From the NCBI GenBank assembly GCA_947044405.1, contig CAMRHE010000021.1, forward strand, positions 10,338,501 through 10,402,500: a stretch of DNA of 64,000 nucleotides, given 5' to 3'. This document shows, piece after piece, positions 1 through 9,867 of this stretch (positions are counted from its first letter, which is position 1; every line of letters begins with the position of its first letter). Made by a program: the position numbers and the translations under genes. Under the pieces are notes generated by a model. The model saw only the letters and a program-made list of their open reading frames with translations. It searched no databases and was not told where the DNA came from. The DNA comes from Leptodactylus fallax. Lineage: Eukaryota; Chordata; Amphibia; Anura; Leptodactylidae.

Positions 1-1060
1 CGGGTTTAGGTGGTTTCATCCCATGATTGAGTCAAATAAATGTGTAATAATTTGGAGTTTACATAGCTTAAAACATAGTACATGACACTGTTGGGGCTCC
101 TAAATCTCTATGTGGCCCATTTCTAGCATTCTAAGCCAAACACAGTCAAAGTAATTTGAAGGGGGCGTGGCTAACCACGGGGCAGTGAAAACGCATGGAG
201 CGAGAGCTCCTGCATTCAACGCATTCAACTACTTTTTACCAGTGCACCACAAGTCTACCTGGCCATAACTCAACCCGGGATATTCCCCCAGATCCCAGTA
301 TACTAAATGGGGGTGACTGACTGTTTCCTTTCAGCAGCGACCCCTTTGCTGTCTCCTATTCCTGCTGCAGTCTACTTTGGATGCCGCCATAAGACACTTC
401 CCTGATGCACTCTATCAGGGACCTCACCAACACTTCTCAGACTGCCTGTACCTCAGGCCAGACCGCTGAACTTTGAATTTTGGCTGCACCTCTTATACTC
501 CAGGAACTGCAATCCTTACCGGCCTCCTTCCTCCTGTCTGTGACTCGGCTTCTCTGGAGTTCTCCAAGCTGGTTTGGGGACTGCAGCATCCCTCCTTTAG
601 CTGCAGTCACCTCAGGAGTCCTGAATCCTGTGCCCGTGTACTCAAAGAATAGTTTGCTTTGCTTGCCGACTTCTTCACTCCAACTGAGTAAAGAAGTGGA
701 CCTGCAGTGAGTCGCTTCGCCCTTCATAGTTCCTGAAATCCACTCCTACAGCCCTACAGATGGCAGTCTCTATCAGGCATCTAAGCCCTGCAAGATGTGG
801 TGGCCATCTTGGCCCACCATCCTAATATAAATATCTACCAAAGCTAGCTCCCCCAAAGCAAGGAGTCAAGTCACTTTGCAATCTCCACAGCACACACCCT
901 GCCTGCCTGGGGCTACGCTGGTGTAGGTCAAGCACCCGCAAGTATTGTCAACTTGCTGTGACCGTGATACTAATCCTACTGGCAGCTCTCCACTGTATAG
1001 CAAAAAGGTACAATGGATGATTGGTTGTTCCTAAAGTAAAGTAGATAGAAAGAAGTGTGT
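1..1060. other. Unclassified moderately GC-rich DNA, no gene seen
   Basis: No convincing coding region. Two short overlapping open frames on opposite strands (about 437-727) have no recognisable motif. The stretch from about 180 to 960 resembles in composition the untranslated leader ahead of the L1-like ORF1 near 15 kb, but I cannot align it with confidence. It may be a decayed LINE leader. Confidence 0.3.
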
Positions 1061-1071
1061 GTAGAACCACT

Positions 1072-1270
1072 AAGGGTTGGTTCACATATGTCAGTTGCAT
1101 CAGTATCAGTTTTTTTGTCCTTTAGTCATTACAACTGATGCCAAAACCGATGTGAAAATGCACCATATGTCATCAGGCTTTTTCGCAAATTTCTACTCCA
1201 AAACCATCAGTTGTCATCAGTTGTCATCAGTGTTTACCATCAGTTTTTACTATCACGTTTTACTTTTAGG
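1072..1270. repeat. MITE fragment, hAT-like end
   Basis: Begins with TAAGGGTTGGTTCACATATG, close to the terminal sequence of the foldback at 25862-26280 (AGGGTGGGTTCACACCTG). The interior repeats CATCAG/CATCAGTTG motifs. No matching inverted right end is visible, so this is probably a truncated non-autonomous DNA element. Class is inferred from end similarity only. Confidence 0.4.
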
Positions 1271-1349
1271 GTGAGTTATAGCTGTATAGTACAACCCTCT
1301 TGGCCCTTACCTGAGAAACGAATTCCAGATGCAGTGTGCTGGAGACTCG

Positions 1350-1793
1350 GGAGCTGGTATTTACTGGCATTTCAAGAGTTCTGCAAAAGTGTCATGACAT
1401 CCAAAAACCAAATCGTCTAAATCTGTGTGCCAAAAACCAAATAACACTCCCTCCCTTCTGCCTGGTTGCGTGCCCAAATATCAGTTTATACCAAAATATG
1501 ACATTAAGTATATTATCTTGGGTACACCAGTGTCATACATGTTGGCATAAACTGCAGTTTGGGTACACAGCAGGGTACAGAAGTGAAGGAGCACTATGTG
1601 GCTTTTGGAGTGCAGATTTAGATATTTGGGATCTGGACGCCATGTCATGTTTGCAGAGCCTCTAAGCTGCCAGAAAAGTGGAATCCCCTAAGGAGTGTGA
1701 AAACTGTACCCCTCAAAGAATTAATCAAGGGGTGTAGTGAGCATTAGTATCCCAGATGTGAATGCACAGCGGATGGTGAAGAGTGAATATAAA
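1350..1793 (+). repeat. TTAA-element family fragment, left part of an interrupted copy
   Basis: This segment matches 55570-56012 inside the large TTAA-flanked element. Shared landmarks include the TTTGCAGAGCC block, the GGGGTGTAGTGAGCATTAG block and the CACAGCGGATGG block. The match stops exactly where the Tc1 element at 1794 begins and resumes at 3425, so the Tc1 element inserted into an existing repeat copy. Confidence 0.8.
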
Positions 1794-3424
1794 CAGTGCC
1801 TTGCGAAAGTATTCGGCCCCCTTGAACTTTTCAACCTTTTGCCACATTTCAGGCTTCAAACATAAAGATATAACATTTTTATTTTTTGGTGAAGAATCAA
1901 CATCAAGTGGGACACAGTTGTGAAGTGGAATGAAATTTATTGGTTATTTTAAACTTTTGTAAAAAAAAAGAAAATGAAAAGCGGGGCGTGCAATATTATT
2001 CGGCCCCTTTAGTTTCAGTGCAGCAAACTCACTCCAGAAGTTCAGTGAGGATCTCTGAATGATCCAATGTTGTCCTAAATGACTGATGATGATAAATACA
2101 ATCCACCTGTGTGTAATCAAGTCTCCGTATAAATGTACCTGCTCTGTGATAGTCTCAGGGTTCTGTTTAAAGCGCAGAGAGCATCATGAAGACCAAGGAA
2201 CACACCAGGCAGGTCCGGGTTACTGTTGTGGAGAAGATTAAAGCCGGATTTGGATACAAAAAGATTTCCCAAACTTTAAACATCCCAAGGAGCACTGTGC
2301 AAGCGATCATATTGAAATGGAAGGAGTATCAGACCACTGCAAATCTACCAAGACCCGGCCGTCCCTCTAAACTTTCATCTCAAACAAGGAGAAGACTGAT
2401 CAGAGATGCAGCCAAGAGGCACATGATCACTCTGGATGAACTGCAGAGATCTACAGCTGAGGTGGGAGAGTCTGTCCATAGGACAACAATCAGTCGTACA
2501 CTGCACAAATCTGGCCTTTATGGAAGAGTGGCAAGAAGAAAGCCATTTCTCAAAGGTATCCATAAAAAGTCTCATTTAAAGTTTGCCACAAGCCACCTGG
2601 GAGACACACCAAACATGTGGAAGAAGGTGCTCTGGTCAGATGAAACCAAAATTGAACTTTTTGGCCACAATGCAAAATGATATGTTTGGCGTAAAAGCAG
2701 CACAGCTCATCACCCTGAACACACCATCCCCACTGTCAAACATGGTGGTGGCGGCATCATGGTTTGGGCCTGCTTTTCTTCAGCAGGGACAGGGAAGAAG
2801 GTTAAAATTGATGGGAAGATGGATGGAGCCAAATACAGGACAATTCTGGAAGAAAACCTGTTGGAGTCTGCAAAAGACCTGAGACTGGGACGGAGATTTA
2901 TCTTCCAACAAGACAATGATCCCAAACATAAAACAAAATCTACAATGGAATGGTTCACAAATAAACGTATCCAGGTGTTAGAATGGCCAAGTCAAAGTCC
3001 AGACCTGAATGCAATCGAGAATCTGTGGAAAGAGCTGAAAACTGCTGTTCACAAACGCTCTCCATCCAACCTCACTGAGCTCGAGCTGTTTTCCAAGGAA
3101 GAATGGGCAAGAATTTCAGTCTCTCGATGTGCAAAACTGATAGAGACATACCCCAAGCGACTTGCAGCTGTAATCGCAGCAAAAGGTGGTGCTAAAAAGT
3201 ATTAACTTAAGGGGGCCGAATAATTTGGCATGCCCCACTTTTCAGTTTTTATTTTTTACAAAAGTTTAAAATATCCAATAAATTTCGTTCCACTTCACGA
3301 TTGTGTCCCACTTTTTGTTGATTCTTCACCAAAAAATTAAAATTTTATATCCTTATGTTTGAAGCCTGAAATGTGACAAAAGGTTGAAAAGTTCAAGGGG
3401 GCCGAATACTTTCGCAAGGCACTG
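1794..3424 (+). mobile_element. Tc1/mariner transposon, full length (copy A)
   Basis: A 1631-bp element with terminal inverted repeats of about 217 bp (roughly 1794-2010 and 3208-3424), ending CAGTGCCTTGCGAAAG and its complement. The right target TA is intact at 3425-3426; the left one reads AA. Long inverted repeats with outer and inner conserved blocks are typical of IR/DR-type Tc1 elements. It encodes one transposase frame (2186-3205) with a single stop. It sits in a fragment of the TTAA-element family, and the empty version of its target is visible at 56013-56014. Of the six Tc1 copies here it is the best preserved. Confidence 0.95.
2186..3205 (+). pseudogene. Tc1-family transposase, one in-frame stop
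   Basis: A transposase for cut-and-paste movement, which would bind the element's inverted repeats in the nucleus and cut at TA sites. The frame is open over 339 codons apart from a TGA at codon 165 (2678-2680), and both halves are in the same frame. Residues 1-115 form the paired-like DNA-binding region: two helix-turn-helix units flanking GRPSK near 58-62, the GRPR-type linker. The DDE catalytic triad is complete: D152 in WSDET, D243 in QQDND and E278 in AIENLW, giving the DD34E spacing of Tc1. The C-terminus ends GGAKKY, as in related transposases, and total length equals the family norm of about 340. The stop lies in the stretch between WSDET and the HGGGG block; a CGA arginine codon becoming TGA would explain it. 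The start is the first ATG, 10 codons before the conserved helix. Confidence 0.92.
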
Positions 3425-4330
3425 TAAGCTGTGTGGAGTGAATTGGGAACACCAAATTCCCTCCTATTTCCCCAGTAGTATCTATGATTGAGGCGGTCAC
3501 TCTGGGGGTCACTTCTGGTGTTTTTTCCCTCGTAAGCTCTATACTCTGGGGTGTACCTTCATATATTTTAGCACAGCTTATACATTCCCATCCTGCCGCA
3601 GCCAGTTTTGTTCTAATGATTTTTATGCATTACTAGTTTTGCAGAACAAAAACCCATTTGGGGAAAGAAATCAATTATTTTTGCATCGCCATCTTCTGAG
3701 AGGTGTAACATTTTTATTTTTTGGTTTACAGAGTTATTTGATGGCTTATTTTTTGCGGGACAACCTGTGCTTTTTATTGGTACTATTTTGGGGTACATAT
3801 GACTTTTTGATCACTTTTTATAGCATATTTTGCAAGTTAGGATGGCAAAAAATCATTACTTCTGGCGTTTTTTTTCCTTTTTTTTTTTCCGATGTTCACC
3901 GTGTATGTTAAATATGGTTTCAGTTTTATTGTACAAGTTGTTACGGACATGGCGATACCAAATATGTATTGTTTTTATTAATTTTTAGGTTTTTTTATAT
4001 AGTTCATTTTATATAGGAAAAGGGAATTTTTGAGGCTTAATAACTTTATAAATTTTTTTTTTTTGCACACCTTATTTTTTTTTTTTACTTTTTTTTACGT
4101 TATGTTCTTGCAGGCAGGATCAACCAGGTAGTTTCGGGTCCTAGCAGCCTGTGGTCACTGGCCAGACCCCAGGCTGCTGAAAAGGCATAACGGCACCCCT
4201 CAATCACGCCGCGTGGGGTGCCTCAGGGGTCATTATTATAGTGCAACCCCCTTGGAGGCTGCAGTCATGTTTGACTGTGGCATCTAAGGGGTTAACACCT
4301 GCCCAACTCCAGCCGCTGGTGTTTGGGTGT
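3425..4330 (+). repeat. TTAA-element family fragment, right part of the interrupted copy
   Basis: Matches 56013 to about 57320 with a large internal deletion: the AGCTGTG(T/C)GGAGTG start, the ACTCTGGGGGTCACTTCTGG block, the GCAGAACAAAAACCCATTTG block, the T-rich tract and the GGCAGGATCAACCAGGTAG block occur in the same order. A short ORF here (3639-3911) has no family features and is treated as chance. Confidence 0.8.
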
Positions 4331-4439
4331 CAGCAGGGGCATAAATACCCAGGTAGCAGTGGTAGTGGCTGCCACAGGGCTCGGGACATTAAGGGGCCCG
4401 GAGCCCTGTGGCAGCCCCTACCGCGAACCCCACAAACAC

Positions 4440-4771
4440 TGCTATCATTATAGTCCGAGATCTTTTCAGGGCCCAGGGGAGGTGAGGGAACATAAAAAAC
4501 AATGTTACTTACCTCTCCTACGCTCCGACAGTCTTAGGGCCTGTTTGGTGACGTCCCAGACATCAGCCGACGTCATTATGTGTTGCGACACCGGCCTGGA
4601 TCACACGAGATCTGGTCCAAAATTGAAGATGGCCGAAGTAGCGCACCGGAGTGCACTGGAGCAAGGAAGAAGTAAGTAGCATTGTTTTTTTATGTTTGTA
4701 TCCTACCCTGGGTCGCCGATCATTATACTCTGGGGTCTGAAAAGACCCCAGAGTATAATAATCATTCATAG
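4440..4771. repeat. Palindromic GC-richer repeat body beside a minisatellite
   Basis: Contains an imperfect inverted pair: ACAATGTTACTTACCTCT near 4500 and AGAAGTAAGTAGCATTGTTT near 4668, flanking a block with ACGTC motifs. A smaller inverted pair around CTGGGGTCTGAAAAGACCCC lies at 4730-4752. Related bodies next to related minisatellites occur at 36980-37320, 43606-43915 and 60100-60430. Probably a non-autonomous DNA element. Confidence 0.5.
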
Positions 4772-5078
4772 GTGGTCCACAATGGGGTAAAATACTCTGT
4801 GCAGGGGCCACTATGGGGCATAATACTGTGTGCAGGGACCACTATGGGGAATGATATTCTATTCAGGGGCCACTATGGGGCATACTACTGTGTGCAGGGG
4901 CCACTATGTGGCATACTACTGTGTGCAGGGGCCACTATGGGGCATACTACTGTGTGCAGGGGCTACTATGGGGCATACTACTGTGTGCAGGGGCCACTAT
5001 GGGGCTTAATACTCTGTGCAGGGGACACTATGGGGCATATTACTGTGTGCAGGGGCCACTATGGTGCATAATAGTGTG
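4772..5078 (+). repeat. 31-bp minisatellite, about ten copies
   Basis: Consensus unit carries GGGGCCACTATGGGGCATA followed by CTACTGTGTGCA. Copies are variable but in register for most of the block. The 99-codon open frame across it is a by-product of the array and is not a gene. A diverged array of the same motif lies in the opposite orientation at 59940-60090. Confidence 0.9.
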
Positions 5079-5159
5079 AATGCGGTTTGTGTGGGGGGGT
5101 TAGAGGAGGCGGTCCGGGGGGCCCTATGTCAAATGTTCGCCTTGGGGCCCAGCCATTCC

Positions 5160-5462
5160 TAGTTATTCCACTGGGTGTCAGCTTTGCGATCCTGAGCAAT
5201 TCGCTCAGGTAAAGTAGTGAAGCCATCAATTGCCGAGACTGTGCAGAAGCCGGGGGCTGCTGCATCCATCTTCAGCAGACAGTTCCCGGCGGCATCCGGC
5301 GCTATTGAAATTTTAAGGAAGCCCAATGGAAAAACGTTTTTCCATCCGGCTGAGGCACAGATCCGGAGCCATACAGCGCCAGAACTGATGCCTCTTGTGC
5401 CAGAACCGATCCCAAGCCGGAGGGAAACTGACAGCTGCGCTGGATATATGTGAACGCACCCT
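5160..5462. repeat. Decayed MITE-like repeat
   Basis: The right end reads ATATGTGAACGCACCCTAAG, the style of ending shared by the hAT-like MITEs in this window (TGTGAACC...CCCT). The interior has repeated CCGGAG/CCGGC words and a hairpin GGAAAAACGTTTTTCC near 5329. The left end is not clear. Confidence 0.4.
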
Positions 5463-6756
5463 AAGACTTAACATTTATTAAGGATAGTATTTAAAAATGT
5501 ACTTGATAAAACCTCCCTAAAATGTTTTGCCTCCCCTTCTACTTATCAAAAAATGTATGAGTGAAACATCTAAAACTTAACTTTTATTGAAGTAAGTCAA
5601 TTCTAATAAATAAATAAACAATAATATGTTATGACCTTAATATTTAGCTTGTGCTGCTGCACGGCTAACAAAGATAATACCACTGACAAAAATACACAAT
5701 GCAATGCAGTATCCTAATTGTACGATGGTGGGCTATATATTGTCACTAGCCCAATTTCTACCATCATTAAGGAGCTCTCAGGCTATATTGTTATACTGAG
5801 TGAGGCCCCTGTAAGGCTTTCCTTTAATGTGTGCCCCGGAGATTGGAACTGGGGAGGTTTCTGTGCTTGAAATGGAACTCTTCGTCTCTTCTGAGTCTAG
5901 ATGAGATCTACGAAAATACCCTCTGTACTGTTAGTTGTACTTCATCAGGGGGTTTAGATAAATTAGACAGGCAGTATACATAGAAAGAACGATAGAGGTG
6001 GCCACCGGCTAGTGTCACCACCTCTTCGCTTGTGTGTCAGCATATAACTGACTGCAAACGCTTCCCCCGACCAACTGAGCTTAAATGGTGCTTACCCTGC
6101 CCCTAGGGGTGTGGATGAAGCTTCCGGGGATCCAATCCAGTCAGGCCTCCAGCTGTGATCTTCACAATAAATTACTTCAAAAAGAATCCCGCTGGATCTT
6201 CACATTACAGACAGTCAGACCACATGACCTGAACAACCAACTGTCATTCCATTCATTTTTATAGGAAGGGTTTAGGCAATTACACTGTGACCATACATAT
6301 ATATACTTTTGATTGGAACATCTATTCTGTATTGTATTATATTATACGGGGCTGTCTAATAATTCATTTTGACGTGATTGAGATCCATCTCTATACAGGA
6401 TCCAGAATTTTATACATGTCTCATATCTGTGAAGTCACCTGCCACTGCCACCCAGATTCACAATCCACAGTACTATCTTCATTGGCATAACTGAACCTCA
6501 CCTTCTCCCTCAGCAGCCTTCATACCCCTAGCTGCATCTCTTCCAGGCTGATGCGCATCCATCAGGTCAGTGGCCTGGTAAGCATCTAAACCGCACGTCC
6601 TCCCCCTCATTGCAGGCAGTCAGAATGAACATCCACTTCTGTATCAATTACCCCGATTGTGGATAAATTCACCCCTTTGAGAGCTTGGAAGCTGCCCATA
6701 CATCCTTGCTGTAATACAATACAGCGGAAACCCAGAGTTTTACCATCTGCCAGGAC
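5463..6756. other. Unclassified DNA, no gene seen
   Basis: Two partly similar AT-rich sentences around AAACTTAAC(A/T)TTTATT occur at about 5465 and 5575. The rest, including 5900-6700, shows no open frame with a recognisable family. The part just before 6757 may belong to the L1-like remnant that follows. Confidence 0.3.
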
Positions 6757-7035
6757 CACATTAACTTCCTTTATAGGGCCCTAGAAGATCAAGAGAACAG
6801 GGGCAGGCGCAACAATGTCCGCATCTGAGGAGTCCCTGAAACAGTACTGAATAAATCTGTCCCCACTGCTGTCCGCCAAATATGCCTCACCCTCTTAGGC
6901 GAAGAAAGAGCTCCCAATATCATAATAGAGAGGGCCCACTGAGCCCTGCTACCAAAACCCAAGCCTACAGAACCACCTAGAGACATCATTTCTTGCTTGT
7001 TCAAGGACCTTCCCCTTCATATTTCCTTTCTATAC
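6757..7035 (+). pseudogene. L1/Tx1-like LINE ORF1 fragment
   Basis: Reading the plus strand from 6757 gives a conceptual product with the L1-type ORF1p RNA-binding signatures: LEDQENRGRRNNVRI, then a GVPE turn, IIIERAH, and PPRDII. ORF1p coats LINE RNA in the ribonucleoprotein. Two in-frame TGA codons interrupt it, one after NNVRI and one after ERAH. At both positions the family normally has arginine, so CGA-to-TGA decay is likely. About 90 residues remain of a protein usually over 300, and no RT domain follows. The same domain, better preserved, appears near 15524-16500 and on the minus strand at 31815-32727. Confidence 0.7.
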
Positions 7036-7805
7036 TCTGGTCACTGCATCACTATTTCTGCTATGGATGATCTGAGACATGCATGTGACCAGTGCAATCT
7101 TCCGCACTTCGAAAATGAAAATTGGGACACTGTCACTAACATTGACACCCTGCCAATCCTGACCACACCACCACCATGGGAACAAACGACTCCTAAACAA
7201 CAGAGGATGAAGAAGAAAATGCACAAGATCACCCTGGCTGGGTGGTTCGCCAGTAGGTCGGTGCAGTGCCGGTGCTGATGCTGTAGGCAGTGAGCAGCCA
7301 TTACTCAGCCGACACCTCCGAGGATGGGTCCCAGAGCTAGAAAGCAGAGTATGTGATAATCGCCGCCATGCACCAGCTCCCTGCAGGACACAGAAGGCAT
7401 GCAGTCTGAGGCAGCAAATCCGGGTTTTGAGCGTTGGGCCCATAATTCAAGGCCAAAACAATGATTTTTATGAGCCCAGACTGGGAACTTAATGAAAGCA
7501 TGTCTGTCTTGTCTTATGGTTAATCCACGACCCCTCCCCCATACTCTCCCTTTCAACTAATAAGTATATCTCTCTCTAAAATAAACCCAACTCTAAAGAC
7601 AGATAGGTTACTTGGGTCAAACTGTGTTATGAAATTGGTGACTCCATTGCTGAGATATTGATTTTTTTTTTTTTGCTCTTTGGAGCAAAGAGAGTGTTGC
7701 CGCTTACTATGTTGCTCCAAAGAGTCACAAGAAGAAAACAAAGTTTAATTCAGATGACCTATAATCTATCAAACTTCGGGGCTTGATTCTGGTGACAGAT
7801 TCCCT
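7036..7805. other. Unclassified DNA, no gene seen
   Basis: Open frames of up to 137 codons occur on the minus strand (7030-7443) but show no known motif and overlap each other in different frames. Possibly the tail of the LINE remnant just upstream. Confidence 0.3.
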
Positions 7806-8275
7806 GTAAGGGGTCTTTCACATCATGTTTTTCAAGTCAGTTTAACTGATCAGTTTAGCGGATCCATTATTTTAATAAAAAAACTGATGCAAAATGATGT
7901 CAGGGCCGGTTCACATCTGCGTTCGGGTTTCCGTTCGGGGAGTCTGGGGACCCCCTGAACGGAAACATATACGCATAAAAAGCGGTTTACCTGGGAAACC
8001 ACACGGACCCCATAGAATATAATGGTTTCCACTCAGTTTCCGCATGAAACATGCGGAAACATGCGGAGAGGAAAGTGTGGCTTGCTTCGTGTGGAAACCG
8101 AGCAGAAACCACACGGACCCCATTATAGTCTATGGGGGGTCCCCAAGCGGACTCCCCGAACGGAAACCCGAACGCAGATGTGAACCGGCCCTCAATTCAT
8201 GTATCAAAAACACGGATCCGTTATCAGATGTGCATCTGTTTGCATCAGTTTTTTGCTAAAAAAAGCGGATTAGCT
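7806..8275. repeat. Outer MITE, split by a second MITE
   Basis: The left end GTAAGGGGTCTTTCACATCA resembles the reverse complement of the right end of the repeat at 13600-13833 (GATGTGAAAGGCCCCTTA). Inverted words AAAAAACTGATGCAAA and TTTGCATCAGTTTTTT lie either side of the inner MITE at 7902-8192, and ACGGATCCGTT matches the GCGGATCCATT near 7859 in reverse. The outer element appears to have been hit by the inner one. Confidence 0.55.
7902..8192. mobile_element. 291-bp MITE with about 55-bp inverted ends
   Basis: Starts AGGGCCGGTTCACATCTGCG and ends with its exact reverse complement. The inverted match continues through CGGGTTTCCGTTCGGGGAGT with few differences. The interior has repeated CCACACGGACCCCAT blocks. 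No transposase, so it is non-autonomous; the ends resemble hAT-type MITEs but no clear target duplication is seen. A fragment of the same family is at 59428-59508. Confidence 0.85.
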
Positions 8276-8282
8276 TTTTATG

Positions 8283-8890
8283 TTTACCTCTGCCACCCCC
8301 CACATGTACTTCACCTAATACCATAAGGGGTAGGACATGTGGGGGGTGTTGCAATCAATCCCTAATAGCTGCTGCTGCACGTGTGCTACCCCTGATGGTA
8401 TCAGTTGAAGCATATGTAGGGAGTAGCAGAGGAGCTGTCCCCCAAGCACTGCAAGTCACAGCACAATTTTTTTGTTATTTGTGCCATAACTTGGAGTGCA
8501 TAGGGACAGCTCTTCTGCTAACCCCCACATGTGCTTCACCTAATACCATCAGGGATACCACACAAGGGGGGCAGCCATTAGGGATTGATTGCCCCCCCCA
8601 CATATGCTACCCTGATGGTATTAGGTGCATCCTCACATCTGCTACACCCACACGTGCGATACCCCTAATGGTATTAGGTAAAGCTCATGTGGGGGGTGGC
8701 AGAGGAGCTGTCCCCATGCACTCCAAGTTACAGCACAAATAACGAAAAAAATTGTGCTGTGACTTGTAGTGCTTGGGGGACAGCTTTTCTGCTATACCCA
8801 CATGTGCTTCACCTAATATCATCAGGGGTAGCACATGTGGGGGGAGCAGCCATAAGTGATTGTTTGCCTCCCCACGTGTGGTACCCCTTC
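8283..8890. repeat. Two adjacent long hairpins in opposite orientation
   Basis: Hairpin one spans about 8391-8553 and hairpin two about 8663-8826. Each has arms containing CAGAGGAGCTGTCCC or its complement and a CACAA...TTGTG centre, and each is bounded by the CACATGTGCTTCACCTAATA word. The centre of the second hairpin is the reverse complement of the first, so the two copies form a larger inverted repeat as well. Flanking words with CACATGTGGGGGG recur at 8333, 8692 and 8836. Confidence 0.75.
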
Positions 8891-9440
8891 CCCCCCCCCC
8901 TGGTCAGCATGAATGATACTGCCATTTGAGACCTCCATTATAGAAATGGCTGCTGCCCCTCCCCCCACCTCTCACCACTCGCGTGTCCCGACTCCTGAAT
9001 GTCTCCAGCGTCACCCCAGTCCTATCTTCTTTTCCCCTGCCATGAGTGCCGGCACTAAGGGGGTCACAATGGCAGGATCATTCATGCTGGGACCAGGGAA
9101 GGGAGGGGTGGCCATTTCAAGTAGGACAGGGTTGGGGAGGTGGGGATTTGGGCTTACCTATGGAGAGTTGGCTTCTACTTCCTACAAGACCCTGCTGCAC
9201 TGTTTCAGCGCAATAAAGAGGGGCGGAGTTGTGGCTAATGGGGGAGGGTTCCCTCTTCAGGGAACTGACAAGCAATAACGGAATGCTTAAGCAGCTGCAA
9301 ATCGCTTGCATCCGTTTACATAGAAAACTATTGCCGCAACCAAGATGGAGGAGACCGGAGGATGGGAGTAGTAGTGGCGGATGCTGTGCCACCTAGCAGG
9401 CCGAGCACACTCACCAACCACTACAGTCCACTCCTGGGCT
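8891..9440. other. Unclassified DNA, no gene seen
   Basis: Contains a poly-C run at 8890 and GC-rich stretches. Open frames at 8913-9278 (plus) and 9117-9392 (minus) overlap and have no recognisable motif. Confidence 0.3.
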
Positions 9441-9666
9441 GTACAAAGTCGAGGGTGGTCCTGCAGCAATACCGGATGGTGGGGGTAGTAGTTCTGTCTC
9501 CCGGGGCGCTTCCAGTTGGAGAGGGGACCTCTCCTCTCTGAGCGGGTGTGGTGTAGGTCAGAAGGGCCCTGATGGTGATACAGGCACGACTCAGGAGTCA
9601 GCGGTGCAGGTGAACCAGAAACAGCCTTTATTTGCCAACAGGAACAAAAGGTAACGGCAGCTTCCA
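9441..9666. repeat. Left flank of unclassified repeat X, copy 1
   Basis: Carries a TGGGGGTAGTAGTTCT word near 9480 that is repeated as TGGGGGTAGTAGTCCT at 12990, on the far side of the LINE insertion. Together with 12990-13600 it appears to be one host repeat split by the LINE. Confidence 0.4.
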
Positions 9667-9867
9667 AATAATAATAATAATAATAATAGTCCTTTAATAG
9701 TCCCACAATGGGGAAATTCAGTGTGTTACAGCAGCAAAGATAAGCAGATACAAATACAAATACAACATGTACAGGAATGTTCCAAGGTAAGAGGCGTTAC
9801 ATTGATAGCCGACAGACAGATAGGAAGTAGCGGGGGGGGGGGGGGATTTAACAGGCAGAGAGATATT

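Noticed and set aside
437..727. 96-codon minus-strand frame with an overlapping plus-strand frame
   Set aside because: Both strands are open over the same stretch, with no domain or start context; likely chance.
4772..5071. 99-codon open frame with repeating protein text
   Set aside because: It follows the 31-bp minisatellite in shifting register; tandem DNA without stops explains it.
9287..9706. Minus-strand frame beginning with a poly-tyrosine run
   Set aside because: The run is the (TAT)n tail of the LINE; the rest has no motif and crosses the element boundary.
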